DNA from: a virus
Reading direction: 5' to 3' (one strand)
IMG/VR virus record: IMGVR_UViG_3300030382_001297
Location: 1 to 64,000 of that record
Length of the DNA stretch: 64,000 bases
Part shown: piece after piece, positions 18,626 to 27,421 of the stretch
Layout of the letters: every line of letters begins with the position of its first letter
Numbering within the stretch: position 1 is the first letter of the stretch
The notes under the pieces: generated by a model
Told to the model about the DNA's origin: nothing
Database searches by the model: none
Seen by the model: the letters and a program-made list of their open reading frames with translations, nothing else
Position numbers and translations under genes: made by a program

Positions 18626-20491
18626 TTAAATCTCACATTTGTCGCCCATACAAGCATACTCAGCTTTTCCTTGAGTATTGTCATTCATTTCGTATTTCGA
18701 CAACTGTCTATAATCTATTCGGGGTAGCTTCTTTATAAGCCTTTCGTAGGTTCTATGGTCGATTTCCTCATAAGGGGCCAATTTATAATGTCCTCCATCG
18801 TAAGGTAGGAAGGAAACTCCGTTAATGATATCCCAGTTTTGATATACCCAATTACCTACTTCAAACCATTCATCATCTCTGACGTATACAGTCATACTAG
18901 CATTATGTTCACACCAGTTATGTTGTAAGTTTTTATAATGTTTTAATTGGTCTAACGCAGTTACATCCTTTCGAGTTATACAATTTTCAGGAGATTTAAC
19001 AGGAAATTCTAATACCCAAGTAGAAACATTCCTTTTAGTCTGTCCATTTTCAGGATTACATTTTATCCCTGAGTCCTTCATTAATTTAAATAAGGGGTCT
19101 CTGTCTGCAATTCTATAGCGTCGGATGTAGTAATCTGACCAACGTGGATGTACTCCACTAGAAGAATCTACTAATTGTGAAACTGTGCCTGAAGGCTTGA
19201 CACAAGTAGTGGCAGATGGCATCTTTGTACCGAGGATACTCGAAGCTTTGCGAGAAATGCGTAAAACGCGGCTTTTAAGGGCCTTTAAAGCCTCCGAAGT
19301 CATCAAGGTGGGGTTATCCATCTGTCCGGTCAAACTAACGCCTAGAAGCGCTTCTATGTCACAATTCTTTTTCCAGCCTTCTCTAAGGTATGGAAAGTAG
19401 GTAAATGAGCTCTGTATAACACCGAGCCATGTAGCAGTCTCTACCTTATCTAAAAGGGTATCTAAATTATCCTCTGCTCTAACAACCACTTCGCTTAGGT
19501 TACAGAACTCCATATCTCTAAGCATTATCTCACCACAAGGGTTAGTACCCTGTATTAATGGAGCATATCTGCGTGATGGAGCTTTGCTCTGTGCAGCTTG
19601 GAGATTAAATATACCTCTCTCTCCTGTGCCTGATAGAGCTAATTCTGCCCATTCTTTTAGAAATTGTCCTGCTGAGGGCTTTTCTCTATATATAGCGCTA
19701 TTGTTTGCCATAGCACGTTTAATAGGGAAAGGCCACTCTTTTGCATGACGCATGTCTTCATCATCAAGGCCACTCAAAGAGATTTGTGAGCTGCGTCTAA
19801 CTCCACCCACTACCACGATTTCAGCAATTTGATTACAAATATCATGAGCTTCCAACGTTGTGAGCTTTCGACCTTGGGCATTATGCATGGTTTCACGAAT
19901 GAAATCATGTAACTTAATAAGAGGAGCTGGACCTGAGGCACGACCTCCCATAGTGCGTAAGCGAGCTCCCTCTGGTCTAATTTGAGAATAATCAAAATGT
20001 ATGTTTTGACCATCATATAAATTTTGCATGAGCATCTTCACAGAGTCTGACCATCCAGCTTTGGAATCAAAGATAGGGATTTTGTCTAACGCTCTCCCCG
20101 ATTTAATTTCCGGAATATCCGGAAGTTTATCCACTTCTTCCTTCTCTACTGAAAAACCAAAGCCAGTCCCACACATTAGGATGTAAAGACACTCGGCAAA
20201 AGCTTCAACACAATTTATTTTAGTAAAGGAGCAGTTATAAATGCATGTGTTATCAAACTTAGCAGCTGGTCCTGCTGCCCATAAAAATCTCATTGACGGC
20301 ATTACGCCGAATTCTTTCATGTACTTTCTAATTTTATTAACCGTTTTCTCAGGTATCTCTGGCCTCTCTGAATAGATGAAATCTAAAAATCTCTCTATGG
20401 TTTCGGGCCACTCTTCTCTTCTTTTATCCTCATCAATCCAACGAGAATATGTTCTCTTATATATAAATTCTGCTACTTCGTTTTTAAACAT
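18626..20491 (-). CDS. nrdJ: adenosylcobalamin-dependent (class II) ribonucleotide reductase
   Basis: Reduces ribonucleotides to deoxyribonucleotides for viral DNA synthesis using coenzyme B12. The 621-residue monomeric type is recognised by FDNTCIYNCS and CGTGFGFSVE near residues 85-115, the active-site NPCGE loop near residue 317, and a redox-active C-terminal pair CMGDKC near 615-620. Related reductases occur in many marine phages. It is shorter than bacterial RtpR (about 740 residues). The start has an AAAAGGAGTGG site and a TATA-like box 41-55 bases upstream. It needs B12 from the host. Confidence 0.92.
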   Translation of the reverse strand: MFKNEVAEFIYKRTYSRWIDEDKRREEWPETIERFLDFIYSERPEIPEKTVNKIRKYMKEFGVMPSMRFLWAAGPAAKFDNTCIYNCSFTKINCVEAFAECLYILMCGTGFGFSVEKEEVDKLPDIPEIKSGRALDKIPIFDSKAGWSDSVKMLMQNLYDGQNIHFDYSQIRPEGARLRTMGGRASGPAPLIKLHDFIRETMHNAQGRKLTTLEAHDICNQIAEIVVVGGVRRSSQISLSGLDDEDMRHAKEWPFPIKRAMANNSAIYREKPSAGQFLKEWAELALSGTGERGIFNLQAAQSKAPSRRYAPLIQGTNPCGEIMLRDMEFCNLSEVVVRAEDNLDTLLDKVETATWLGVIQSSFTYFPYLREGWKKNCDIEALLGVSLTGQMDNPTLMTSEALKALKSRVLRISRKASSILGTKMPSATTCVKPSGTVSQLVDSSSGVHPRWSDYYIRRYRIADRDPLFKLMKDSGIKCNPENGQTKRNVSTWVLEFPVKSPENCITRKDVTALDQLKHYKNLQHNWCEHNASMTVYVRDDEWFEVGNWVYQNWDIINGVSFLPYDGGHYKLAPYEEIDHRTYERLIKKLPRIDYRQLSKYEMNDNTQGKAEYACMGDKCEI

Positions 20492-20531
20492 TTTTTACCA
20501 CTCCTTTTGCGGTTCATTACTATAGGTTTAG

Positions 20532-20546
20532 CCCCTATAAAAGGCT
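20532..20546 (-). promoter_or_regulatory. TATA-like promoter before RNR
   Basis: On the minus strand the sequence reads AGCCTTTTATAGGGG, a TATA box about 41 bases before the reductase start. It could give the reductase a transcript separate from the upstream small genes. The match is weaker than the AAAGCTTTATATA boxes elsewhere. Confidence 0.45.
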
Positions 20547-20556
20547 TACTACAAAC

Positions 20557-20667
20557 TTATTTATAGTCTATTAAAACACGGTGACCACAAGTGCAATCCT
20601 CGTCGGTGTTGCACTTGCATTCACTTACTGATGATAGTGTCCCAGTAAAGCTTCCTAGCTTTACCAT
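20557..20667 (-). CDS. Cys-rich microprotein
   Basis: A 36-codon ORF whose start overlaps the upstream stop as TAATG. It contains CKC-NTDEDC-TCGH, four Cys and one His that could bind one metal ion. It lies in a chain of four tiny genes leading to the reductase. Function unknown. Confidence 0.5.
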   Translation of the reverse strand: MVKLGSFTGTLSSVSECKCNTDEDCTCGHRVLIDYK

Positions 20668-20843
20668 TAAAGTGGGGCACCATCTTCATCGCAGACAACG
20701 TCTGCGTAATAACCTGTAGGGATAATATCACTTTTCTTAATTGTCATAAGCTCTCGCTTCTGTAATTCCTTATTAAATCTCCTAACTGTTACCATTGGTA
20801 CTGAAGGCTCAGCCTTCTTTTTTGTTGCTTTTTTTGCTGCCAT
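20667..20843 (-). CDS. small Lys-rich N-tail protein
   Basis: A 58-residue protein starting MAAKKATKKKAEPS. The ATG at 20843 is chosen because an AGGTGA site lies six bases before it. The basic Ala/Lys tail followed by a short VTVRRFNKELQKRELMTIKKSDI strand region recalls small virion or DNA-associated proteins. Its N-tail resembles that of the gene upstream, so the two may be related. Confidence 0.5.
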   Translation of the reverse strand: MAAKKATKKKAEPSVPMVTVRRFNKELQKRELMTIKKSDIIPTGYYADVVCDEDGAPL

Positions 20844-20852
20844 CGTTTTCAC

Positions 20853-21005
20853 CTATTGAACTGGAACAACTCTTCCGTCTTTGTATCTTCGTACTAAAAC
20901 CCCTGTTGGAGTCATATCTTCTACAAAGTCGCTTGAAGGGTCTACTTCTTTTTCCACCACTACGGGTGCTTCTTTCTTAGCTGCTTCCTTTTTATCTTTT
21001 GCCAT
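20853..21005 (-). CDS. small Lys/Ala N-tail protein
   Basis: A 50-codon ORF reading MAKDKKEAAKKEAPVV and ending VLVRRYKDGRVVPVQ. The layout of a charged Ala/Lys tail plus a short VRRY strand matches the downstream neighbour. A 14-codon basic ORF (MKKKKNARRSRKSD) at 21008-21052 precedes it and may also be translated, but is too short to call. Function unknown. Confidence 0.5.
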   Translation of the reverse strand: MAKDKKEAAKKEAPVVVEKEVDPSSDFVEDMTPTGVLVRRYKDGRVVPVQ

Positions 21006-21077
21006 GATTAATCACTTTTCCTGCTACGTCTAGCGTTTTTCTTTTTCTTCATTTTGTTCGTTGAACGTTCTGGAAGT

Positions 21078-21452
21078 TTACTCCCCTTCGGAGTCTCCTT
21101 CTCCCATCTCTTCGCCATCTCCGGCTTCTTCTTGTACATCCAACGTCTCTGTGCTTTGCTCTTGAACGGCATCTTCCTCCGGTGTTATCTCCTTGATGTA
21201 TAGTTGCCAGTCTTTGACTAAGTCATTAGATTCCAAGAACTGTTGAAGGATTGTATTGTTTTGTTCTAACGCTCCTCTAAGTTCGTTTATATGACTGTCA
21301 GCACCTTGCATTCTTTCACCAAGTTGTCTGGTTTGCGTAACTAGGAAATTCATGTTATCCATAGTTTGCGCTGGTCCTGAGTTATTCTCAAACTCTTTTA
21401 TCCATTTCTCTACGTCGTTCAAACGCTTATCTACTCTTTTTAATGTTGCCAT
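21078..21452 (-). CDS. coiled-coil protein with acidic tail
   Basis: A 124-residue protein with heptad-like spacing over residues 1-75 (LKRVDKRLNDVEKWIKEF ... LRGALEQNNTILQQFLE) and a strongly acidic C-terminal 35 residues. Such acidic tails occur in ssDNA-binding or assembly proteins, but no family was recognised. It lies just after the primase gene in the replication transcript. Confidence 0.6.
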   Translation of the reverse strand: MATLKRVDKRLNDVEKWIKEFENNSGPAQTMDNMNFLVTQTRQLGERMQGADSHINELRGALEQNNTILQQFLESNDLVKDWQLYIKEITPEEDAVQEQSTETLDVQEEAGDGEEMGEGDSEGE

Positions 21453-21465
21453 TGTTCATTTCTCC

Positions 21466-22533
21466 TTAGGCACACCCACATTTTTCAGTGCATATACCAA
21501 GTTGTATTAACTTATCCCTTGAATACCTATTTAAAGCTTTCGACCTAATTAGCTCTATTTGCCGTCCTGCGACGTTTGGGTCGTCAGTATACCAACCATA
21601 ATCTCCTGCTGGTTCATTGTAGATACTGTTGAAGATAAAGTAAATGTCTCGATTGCTATAAGCTGCTGTTATTAGCTCAGTAGCAATTATGTTATTATGT
21701 TCGTGACTGCTATGTCCACGCTCTATATTAAGCTCTATTAGCTTCATTATACATCCCCTTAAAGGCTTTATATAATCATTGCTTATATCAGAGCCTATCT
21801 TAATAGAGCCTGATGCCTTCTCTATTTCATTCAATAAATAATCTATACTATTAGATACTGTATGTTTTATTTCTAATGTATCACAAATAAATTCTACAAA
21901 ATTACGTTGTGCTTTTTTACTTTTCTCTGGAGGTATGGTTGTACCATTATCTTCTTGAGCTAAAGCATACAGTTCTTCTATACTCATTTTCATTATATTA
22001 TCTACAGAAAACTGAGTACACCAAACACCAGTAGGCTCTCCTGTAATCTTAGATATATAAGGTGTGTTAACTATACGTCTCATACAGGACACACTGTTGT
22101 TTATACATATCTCATCTAGTGTTGAAAGGTGGTATTTCTTTTTAAGATGTAAAAGATATTCCTTGATTGACTTACGTTTAAGATGGTCAGGTAAATCTAC
22201 ATAGGTCCAGAAATCTATATTCATCTGAAATCCTTTTCCTCCCGTTAAATATATACGTGGAGTTATCCCTAATGGTTTACAAAATCTTCTTATGAATTTT
22301 CTAACATCCATAAGACATTTCTTAACGTCTTTATTATGGTCAAAGTCAAACCATATGGTATTAAGGACCGCAGATTCATATTTTGATTTTCCATCTTCTT
22401 TCTCTTCTGCGAAAACATATACACTAGAATAACAGTTTTTCTTTCCGCTATACTTCTTTACTTGCTTTTCGATGTCTTCGACTGTTTTGCACTTTGCGAT
22501 TCTTGCTGGGATTCCAAATTCTCTATAATACAT
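21466..22533 (-). CDS. archaeal/eukaryal-type primase small-subunit homologue
   Basis: Predicted to make primers for viral replication. The 355 residues contain an IWFDFDHNKD segment (metal-binding DxD of the AEP/PriS fold) near residue 70 and a YLTGGKGFQMNIDF segment near 100, matching the conserved GGKG(F/H) motif. A WCTQFS segment and a C-terminal CTEKCGCA, possibly metal-binding, follow. No large subunit (PriL) is seen nearby. The 5' end overlaps the preceding gene by about 76 bases. Confidence 0.75.
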   Translation of the reverse strand: MYYREFGIPARIAKCKTVEDIEKQVKKYSGKKNCYSSVYVFAEEKEDGKSKYESAVLNTIWFDFDHNKDVKKCLMDVRKFIRRFCKPLGITPRIYLTGGKGFQMNIDFWTYVDLPDHLKRKSIKEYLLHLKKKYHLSTLDEICINNSVSCMRRIVNTPYISKITGEPTGVWCTQFSVDNIMKMSIEELYALAQEDNGTTIPPEKSKKAQRNFVEFICDTLEIKHTVSNSIDYLLNEIEKASGSIKIGSDISNDYIKPLRGCIMKLIELNIERGHSSHEHNNIIATELITAAYSNRDIYFIFNSIYNEPAGDYGWYTDDPNVAGRQIELIRSKALNRYSRDKLIQLGICTEKCGCA

Positions 22534-22832
22534 AATTCATTTCTCGTTGGTTCTATAATACCGTCTCCTACTTTTTCCATTACTTCAATGCTTTGACACC
22601 AATCTCTAGGGATTGCTAGTATGTCAATTCCATCTGTATCAGACCAATGCTGTACCAGTATTAAAGCCTTTCGGTCTTTAACTATCAGTTCACCTATAGT
22701 CTCGCATACTGCTAGGTGTTCTTCTGGTTTAGCTGCATTGATTGTGTGTACTTTTATCTGCTGTGCTGCGTCATTCCATGTGACTTTTACTATAGGGCCT
22801 ACCGCCCCAATTCCTCTTGCTTCGTTGTCCAT
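22458..22832 (-). CDS. small protein preceding primase
   Basis: A 124-residue protein read from MDNEARG; an ATG three codons earlier has no room for a ribosome-binding site. The first 90 residues are a mixed alpha/beta domain (IVKVTWNDAAQQIKVHTI ... DGIDILAIPRDW); the last 30 are a Ser/Gln/Lys-rich tail lying within the overlap with the primase gene. No family recognised. Confidence 0.5.
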   Translation of the reverse strand: MDNEARGIGAVGPIVKVTWNDAAQQIKVHTINAAKPEEHLAVCETIGELIVKDRKALILVQHWSDTDGIDILAIPRDWCQSIEVMEKVGDGIIEPTRNELCIIENLESQQESQSAKQSKTSKSK

Positions 22833-23167
22833 TCTTTCCATTCCTCAAATAACATTGCTATGATACCACAATCTCCAAAGTTTGTGTGGTATTTTGCGTT
22901 AGGTGGTGTTTCATCTACAAATATAGGATTCTTCGGCCTATCAAACAATAACCTATCATAAGGCACTTGCTGTAATTGTAACCACTGTTCTGTTATTAAC
23001 TTCACTTCCAATGTGTTAGGTCGAACACACCATATAGTTATATGATGGTCTCGATTTTTTAACCATTGCATAAATTCAACTACATTCATTAAAGGCTGGG
23101 CGTGTTTCCAAAGTAATTTATCTTCGGGCTTACAGATAACACCGTCTAGTTGAAAAACTAAGTGCAT
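22799..23167 (-). CDS. HAD-superfamily-like protein lacking the nucleophile
   Basis: A 122-residue protein starting MHLVFQLDGVICKP, chosen over an ATG four codons earlier because GGAGG lies five bases before it. The fold resembles short HAD phosphatases: motif I (normally DxDG), then HHITIWCVRPN as motif II region, and a late NPIFVDETPP. The first Asp of motif I is Gln here, so phosphotransfer is doubtful. It overlaps the glycosyltransferase gene. Confidence 0.5.
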   Translation of the reverse strand: MHLVFQLDGVICKPEDKLLWKHAQPLMNVVEFMQWLKNRDHHITIWCVRPNTLEVKLITEQWLQLQQVPYDRLLFDRPKNPIFVDETPPNAKYHTNFGDCGIIAMLFEEWKEWTTKQEELGR

Positions 23168-24651
23168 CTTTCCTCCCATACCTTAGCCATTGCTATCCAC
23201 CGCTTATCAACCTGCTTCCAGTCATATTCTTTTAAAACTTTTTTACGGGCTTCTTTACCCATAGTTAAAGCCTTTTTAGGGTTGTGATATATATAATCAC
23301 ATGCATCCGCTATAGCTACTGCGGAACATATTGCTCTCTGAGGAGCAGCTCGATTAGGTGTATCCCACCACATATCTTTATAAGGTAGTAATATACCTGC
23401 TTTACATATATCTTCTTCTATTAATTTATTCCTACCATTTTCCATTTCAGACGTACCGGGTTCTCCTCCTAAAGGATATAAAGGTATATCTGCGGTTTCT
23501 GGGTCTTCTTCTCTAATAATCTCCCATGCTGTTGTATAATTAGTTACAGCTACAGGTACTCCACATGACATTGCTTCTACAGTAGGAATTCCAAAACCTT
23601 CACCAGCAGTAGGTAAAACAAAAAGGTCCATACAATTATATAGATTGGCTAGTCCTTCTTCATCTAATGCTTGTCCTAAATCTAATACACCCATCATAGG
23701 TGGTAGTAAGTATTCTTCTATACCATAGTGTTTTGCATAGTCTGGTAGAGGCCATCCCATTGCATCCTTCCAATCCATATGTAAAATCAATCTAACGTCT
23801 TTAGGTTTTAAATTATTTCTATCTACGAATTCTTTAAATCCTTTCAATAAAATAGGTATATTTTTTCTATGTTGATTTCTTGCGACACACCCCACAACGA
23901 AAGCGTTTCCTGCTAATTCTTTAAGGGGTTTATCACCATACATCGGATTGAGTATAGGTTTAAATACATCTTGAGCATCAACACCATGAGGTATATACCA
24001 AGACTCTTCACAACCTGTAAACTGTTGCTCCATACATAGTTGTCCATATCTAGACATACATATCTTATAATCTATATGGTTTAGTGAGTTTTGCCATGAA
24101 GGTATACATGGTGTTCCATCAAATGGTATAGTAGCTGCCCACTTCCATTTGGTTTTTAATTTAATATCTTTATATATTTTCTTGAACATTTCATTTTGTT
24201 CTTTGTTTGTTGTTCTCTTACCTGTTTCTGGGTTCCATAAAGGAACATTTGCATTAGCGGGTTGTTTATGTGCAGCAACATGACCGAACATTTGAAAATC
24301 TAAATGTGTCCATATTATATCGGGTCTAAAATTCTGACACCATATAGGGAAAGACTTTTCACCAAACTTCTCCTGTCCCGGCGCAGTGATAGGAAGATTT
24401 TCTATAGTATAGGTTTCTCCTTCATAAGGTATCTCATAAGGAGTGTGCTGTGGATTTTGACATCCTCCATATCCTACATGATGACCTTCTCTAGTAAAGA
24501 TAGCTGATACATTTTTAGTATTAGTTCCGAAACCAGTAGGGGCCCATGGGCTGTCCGATATAGGCATTATCCTTAATTTACCCTTCTTTGGTGTGTCCCA
24601 TTTAAACTCGTGTGAGCTGGGGTCATTAGGGTTTTGTAGTTTCTTAGTCAT
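23158..24651 (-). CDS. GT-B fold glycosyltransferase, family 4-like
   Basis: Transfers a sugar from an activated donor. The 497-residue protein has the two-domain GT-B pattern: N-terminal SPWAPTGFGTNTKN loop near residue 35 and the C-terminal donor-binding signature EGFGIPTVEAMSCGVPVAVT near residue 348. It probably glycosylates virion or host surface components and may work with the sugar-related genes at 49.9-54.0 kb. It has no signal peptide or membrane span. An upstream small gene is separated by only seven bases. Confidence 0.85.
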   Translation of the reverse strand: MTKKLQNPNDPSSHEFKWDTPKKGKLRIMPISDSPWAPTGFGTNTKNVSAIFTREGHHVGYGGCQNPQHTPYEIPYEGETYTIENLPITAPGQEKFGEKSFPIWCQNFRPDIIWTHLDFQMFGHVAAHKQPANANVPLWNPETGKRTTNKEQNEMFKKIYKDIKLKTKWKWAATIPFDGTPCIPSWQNSLNHIDYKICMSRYGQLCMEQQFTGCEESWYIPHGVDAQDVFKPILNPMYGDKPLKELAGNAFVVGCVARNQHRKNIPILLKGFKEFVDRNNLKPKDVRLILHMDWKDAMGWPLPDYAKHYGIEEYLLPPMMGVLDLGQALDEEGLANLYNCMDLFVLPTAGEGFGIPTVEAMSCGVPVAVTNYTTAWEIIREEDPETADIPLYPLGGEPGTSEMENGRNKLIEEDICKAGILLPYKDMWWDTPNRAAPQRAICSAVAIADACDYIYHNPKKALTMGKEARKKVLKEYDWKQVDKRWIAMAKVWEERCT

Positions 24652-24658
24652 AAAAATC

Positions 24659-24853
24659 TCACTGTTTTATAGCAATGACATCTCTCTTATTCACTACGAC
24701 TGTACCTTTCTCTCCAGTAAGGTACACAAAATTATCATCGTCGTGTTTTATCATTCCTCTGCCGACCTTAGTCTTTTCCTCTTCTCGCCATACTACTTTA
24801 ACCTCTTTATCTTGTAAAAAAGAAGCAAGTCCTTTACCATCATTTTCGTCCAT
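24659..24853 (-). CDS. small beta-rich protein
   Basis: A 64-residue, charged protein with strands VKVVWREEE, RGMIKHDDDNFVYLTG and TVVVNKRDVIAIK. The strand pattern with a late VNKRDVIAI recalls Sm-like or other small beta-barrels, but the match is too weak to name. It is the first gene after a strong TATA box. Confidence 0.5.
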   Translation of the reverse strand: MDENDGKGLASFLQDKEVKVVWREEEKTKVGRGMIKHDDDNFVYLTGEKGTVVVNKRDVIAIKQ

Positions 24854-24929
24854 TATATTTCTCCTTGTCGTCTAAATGGAAGCCAATCTTATGCCTCAAC
24901 TTATAGACTAGAGATATATATGTCGGTGG

Positions 24930-24942
24930 CCTATATAAAGAT
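24930..24942 (-). promoter_or_regulatory. archaeal TATA promoter for primase-RNR transcript
   Basis: On the minus strand ATCTTTATATAGG is a strong archaeal TATA box about 77 bases before the first gene of the block running to 18336. It lies just downstream of the PolB gene end, so PolB and the primase-RNR block are likely separate transcripts. Confidence 0.7.
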
Positions 24943-24950
24943 TGTGGCAT

Positions 24951-27170
24951 CTATATCCACTCCAATAAGCTCTTTTGTTTCTTATCTAAGACCGTTAATG
25001 GTGGTCTTTTCTTTATCCATTTCTGTAATTGAAACTTATGTAGTAATGTACTAATAGTGTCCCAATAGTATCTCATATCTATCTCATCTATATCTTTGAC
25101 GGTAGATTCTAACTTATAACCTTCTTTAGTTTTAACATAATAATATGTAGTGCCTTCAGTAGGTTCTATACCTATCTTCTCACCCATATCAATCAACTTC
25201 AAAATCAAATCTGTTTCTGATTTGTAGTCTCCTTTTTTACGACCTTGACTCTTTCGCATAACAAAGTCATCTAATTCATATTCTTGTAACTCATATAGTT
25301 TATCAATGAAACTACTGTTAACGGTATTGTTTATACGACTATTTATGATTTTATCCAATACCTTAAGATAGAATTTAGAGCGACTCGTTGCTTTGAATGT
25401 ACTTCCATGTTTGGTCAGACTACCATCTTCATTTCTCAGTACATAATTACCTATTTGAAGCCAAACACCTTCTTTATAGTAGTCTTTATCCATTGAAATA
25501 TGTTCAGACTCAGAATCAGGGACAACATGTTTTAGTAAACTCCTTAATCTTTTTACCAACCATTCGACATCCACATCCACATTAGTATTAATCCCATCTG
25601 TATGTACATATACCACAGCATCTTCTCCATACCTGCCACGGATGATATTGACCCCCGATAAAAGGAGCCATCTGGCAACCGCTGTGATAGTAATACCCAC
25701 AGCCATATCACCATAAGAGATGTAAGGATTAGCGTTTGCACCATAGAATGTATTCACCATTATTTTTAGAGCATTGGACTTGCTCTTATCTTCTTTCGTC
25801 GACCCAAGTTTATAAGGCTTTCGCATTTCGGTAAATTCGGTACACATATTATATAGACAGCTCTTCCGAGACTGGTCTATTTTAACCTTTATTCTTTTAC
25901 CCACCTTGTTATCAGGTACATAAAGTACTCCATCTTTGAATTCTAGTTTCTCATTATAGTCCTCATAACCTATTATTTGAGTAGTATCTGGCCCCAAATT
26001 AAGCGCCATTGAGATAGAGGGATAGAACGCACTAAAGTCTACCTTTATATTCTTCTGATGAAAACCGGGGCGATAAAGCTCTATGTGGGCAGCTTGATAG
26101 TTGCCCCTGTCAGCTTTATATATCTCAGGGTGTCTGTCCTTATTCCTATCAAGCGTTACTATGCTTTGCTCAAATAAGCTCCTCCCTTGTAATATTTTAG
26201 TTATATAACTAGATGGAGCATTGGTATAAGTTGCCAGTGGAACGCATAGTGTCTCAGCGACATACTGAATCTGAGGGAAATAATGGTTGTAAAGATACAT
26301 CGTAGCGTCAACATCACTTAAGACGTATTCGTGTATCTCTTCTATTGAATAATCCAAAAGGTCATTGTTAGCAAAGTCGAGCTCAATAGGCTCTAGTCCA
26401 AAATTCTTTGCTACACTTTTTAAACCTCGTGGTATACCTGATAGGGAGTAATCAAGTCTTGTCCATCTCAGTAAGTCTAGAACTATGCGTCCTCCAGCGT
26501 TCATCTTCAATTCTTTCTGGTCTTTAGGTGGTTCCCATCCCCACTCACTATTATCTCTATTTAATATCTTTTTATATCCTTTAAGGCCATGAAACTTAGC
26601 TCTGTGCAGTATTTGTGGTATATCATAACCTACTAAGTTATATCCACAAATTATATCTGGGTCATAGTCGTGTACATACTCAGCGAACTTCAGTATAACA
26701 TCTCTGTCATCCTCTCCATCCCAAAGTAATACTTCACGCTCTCCAGTAGACGTTACTATTCCTATAGCTACGACAGGATATTTTTCACCAAAAGGAAAAC
26801 CTCCGTCGGGTGAGTGCGTTTCTATATCGAATACGAGACATTTTAAATCATCCGTATTAGGGTATGATTTAAAGAAGTCAGGGTGTTCAATTAAGAGTCG
26901 CTCAAGTAAGGCTTCACGTCCACCATCATAGAGCGCATTCGGTGGCACAGCATCTCTCTTCGGCACGTAATTATGTTTTGAGAGCTTAACGGTTTTGTCA
27001 CTAGCGATGGTCTTATACTCCTCACCAGTTTCATCAGCCGTATAGTAATATGGAATAAGAGGACTCTTAACTGCCTCTGTCTTTCCATTTCGGTATATCT
27101 TAATTTTCAAAGAGCCATCTCTTAAATCAATAGTTCTATGACTAACAGTGGCTATTAGGGGTACATTCAT
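24951..27170 (-). CDS. polB: family B DNA polymerase
   Basis: The viral replicative polymerase with proofreading. Of its 739 residues, exonuclease motifs are seen as VFDIETHS (about 113), CGYNLVGYDIP and VLSDVDATMYLY. Polymerase motif A is VDFSAFYPSI (about 377), motif B is K-MVNTFYG (about 473) and motif C is YVHTDGIN (about 521). Motif C departs from the usual DTDS: the first Asp is His and Ser is Gly, while the second Asp is kept. The length is close to that of archaeal PolB (about 775). It overlaps the upstream gene by four bases. Confidence 0.93.
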   Translation of the reverse strand: MNVPLIATVSHRTIDLRDGSLKIKIYRNGKTEAVKSPLIPYYYTADETGEEYKTIASDKTVKLSKHNYVPKRDAVPPNALYDGGREALLERLLIEHPDFFKSYPNTDDLKCLVFDIETHSPDGGFPFGEKYPVVAIGIVTSTGEREVLLWDGEDDRDVILKFAEYVHDYDPDIICGYNLVGYDIPQILHRAKFHGLKGYKKILNRDNSEWGWEPPKDQKELKMNAGGRIVLDLLRWTRLDYSLSGIPRGLKSVAKNFGLEPIELDFANNDLLDYSIEEIHEYVLSDVDATMYLYNHYFPQIQYVAETLCVPLATYTNAPSSYITKILQGRSLFEQSIVTLDRNKDRHPEIYKADRGNYQAAHIELYRPGFHQKNIKVDFSAFYPSISMALNLGPDTTQIIGYEDYNEKLEFKDGVLYVPDNKVGKRIKVKIDQSRKSCLYNMCTEFTEMRKPYKLGSTKEDKSKSNALKIMVNTFYGANANPYISYGDMAVGITITAVARWLLLSGVNIIRGRYGEDAVVYVHTDGINTNVDVDVEWLVKRLRSLLKHVVPDSESEHISMDKDYYKEGVWLQIGNYVLRNEDGSLTKHGSTFKATSRSKFYLKVLDKIINSRINNTVNSSFIDKLYELQEYELDDFVMRKSQGRKKGDYKSETDLILKLIDMGEKIGIEPTEGTTYYYVKTKEGYKLESTVKDIDEIDMRYYWDTISTLLHKFQLQKWIKKRPPLTVLDKKQKSLLEWI

Positions 27171-27421
27171 GACGCAGGTAACTCCTTAATATCATCATCT
27201 TCAGTTACTTCCCACATCTGTATCAAACCAATGGCATCACGCACAGCGTTAGCCATAGAGGAATGATACATAAACATTGCTTTACTTTCTTCATCTCCTA
27301 GTATATCTGATTTAACTTCTTCAGCTATCGACTCATGGAAGTTAACGCAGTGGTATAAAAGGTCTATCCATTGTTCACGTTCTTTATCGGTATTAACTTT
27401 TAATGTTTTTATCTCACTCAT
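27167..27421 (-). CDS. small acidic helical protein
   Basis: An 84-residue, mostly helical acidic protein between MazG-like and PolB genes, overlapping both by ATGA. Sequence such as EREQWIDLLYHCVNFHESIAEE gives no recognised family. Tight coupling to PolB suggests a replication role, by context only. Confidence 0.55.
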   Translation of the reverse strand: MSEIKTLKVNTDKEREQWIDLLYHCVNFHESIAEEVKSDILGDEESKAMFMYHSSMANAVRDAIGLIQMWEVTEDDDIKELPAS

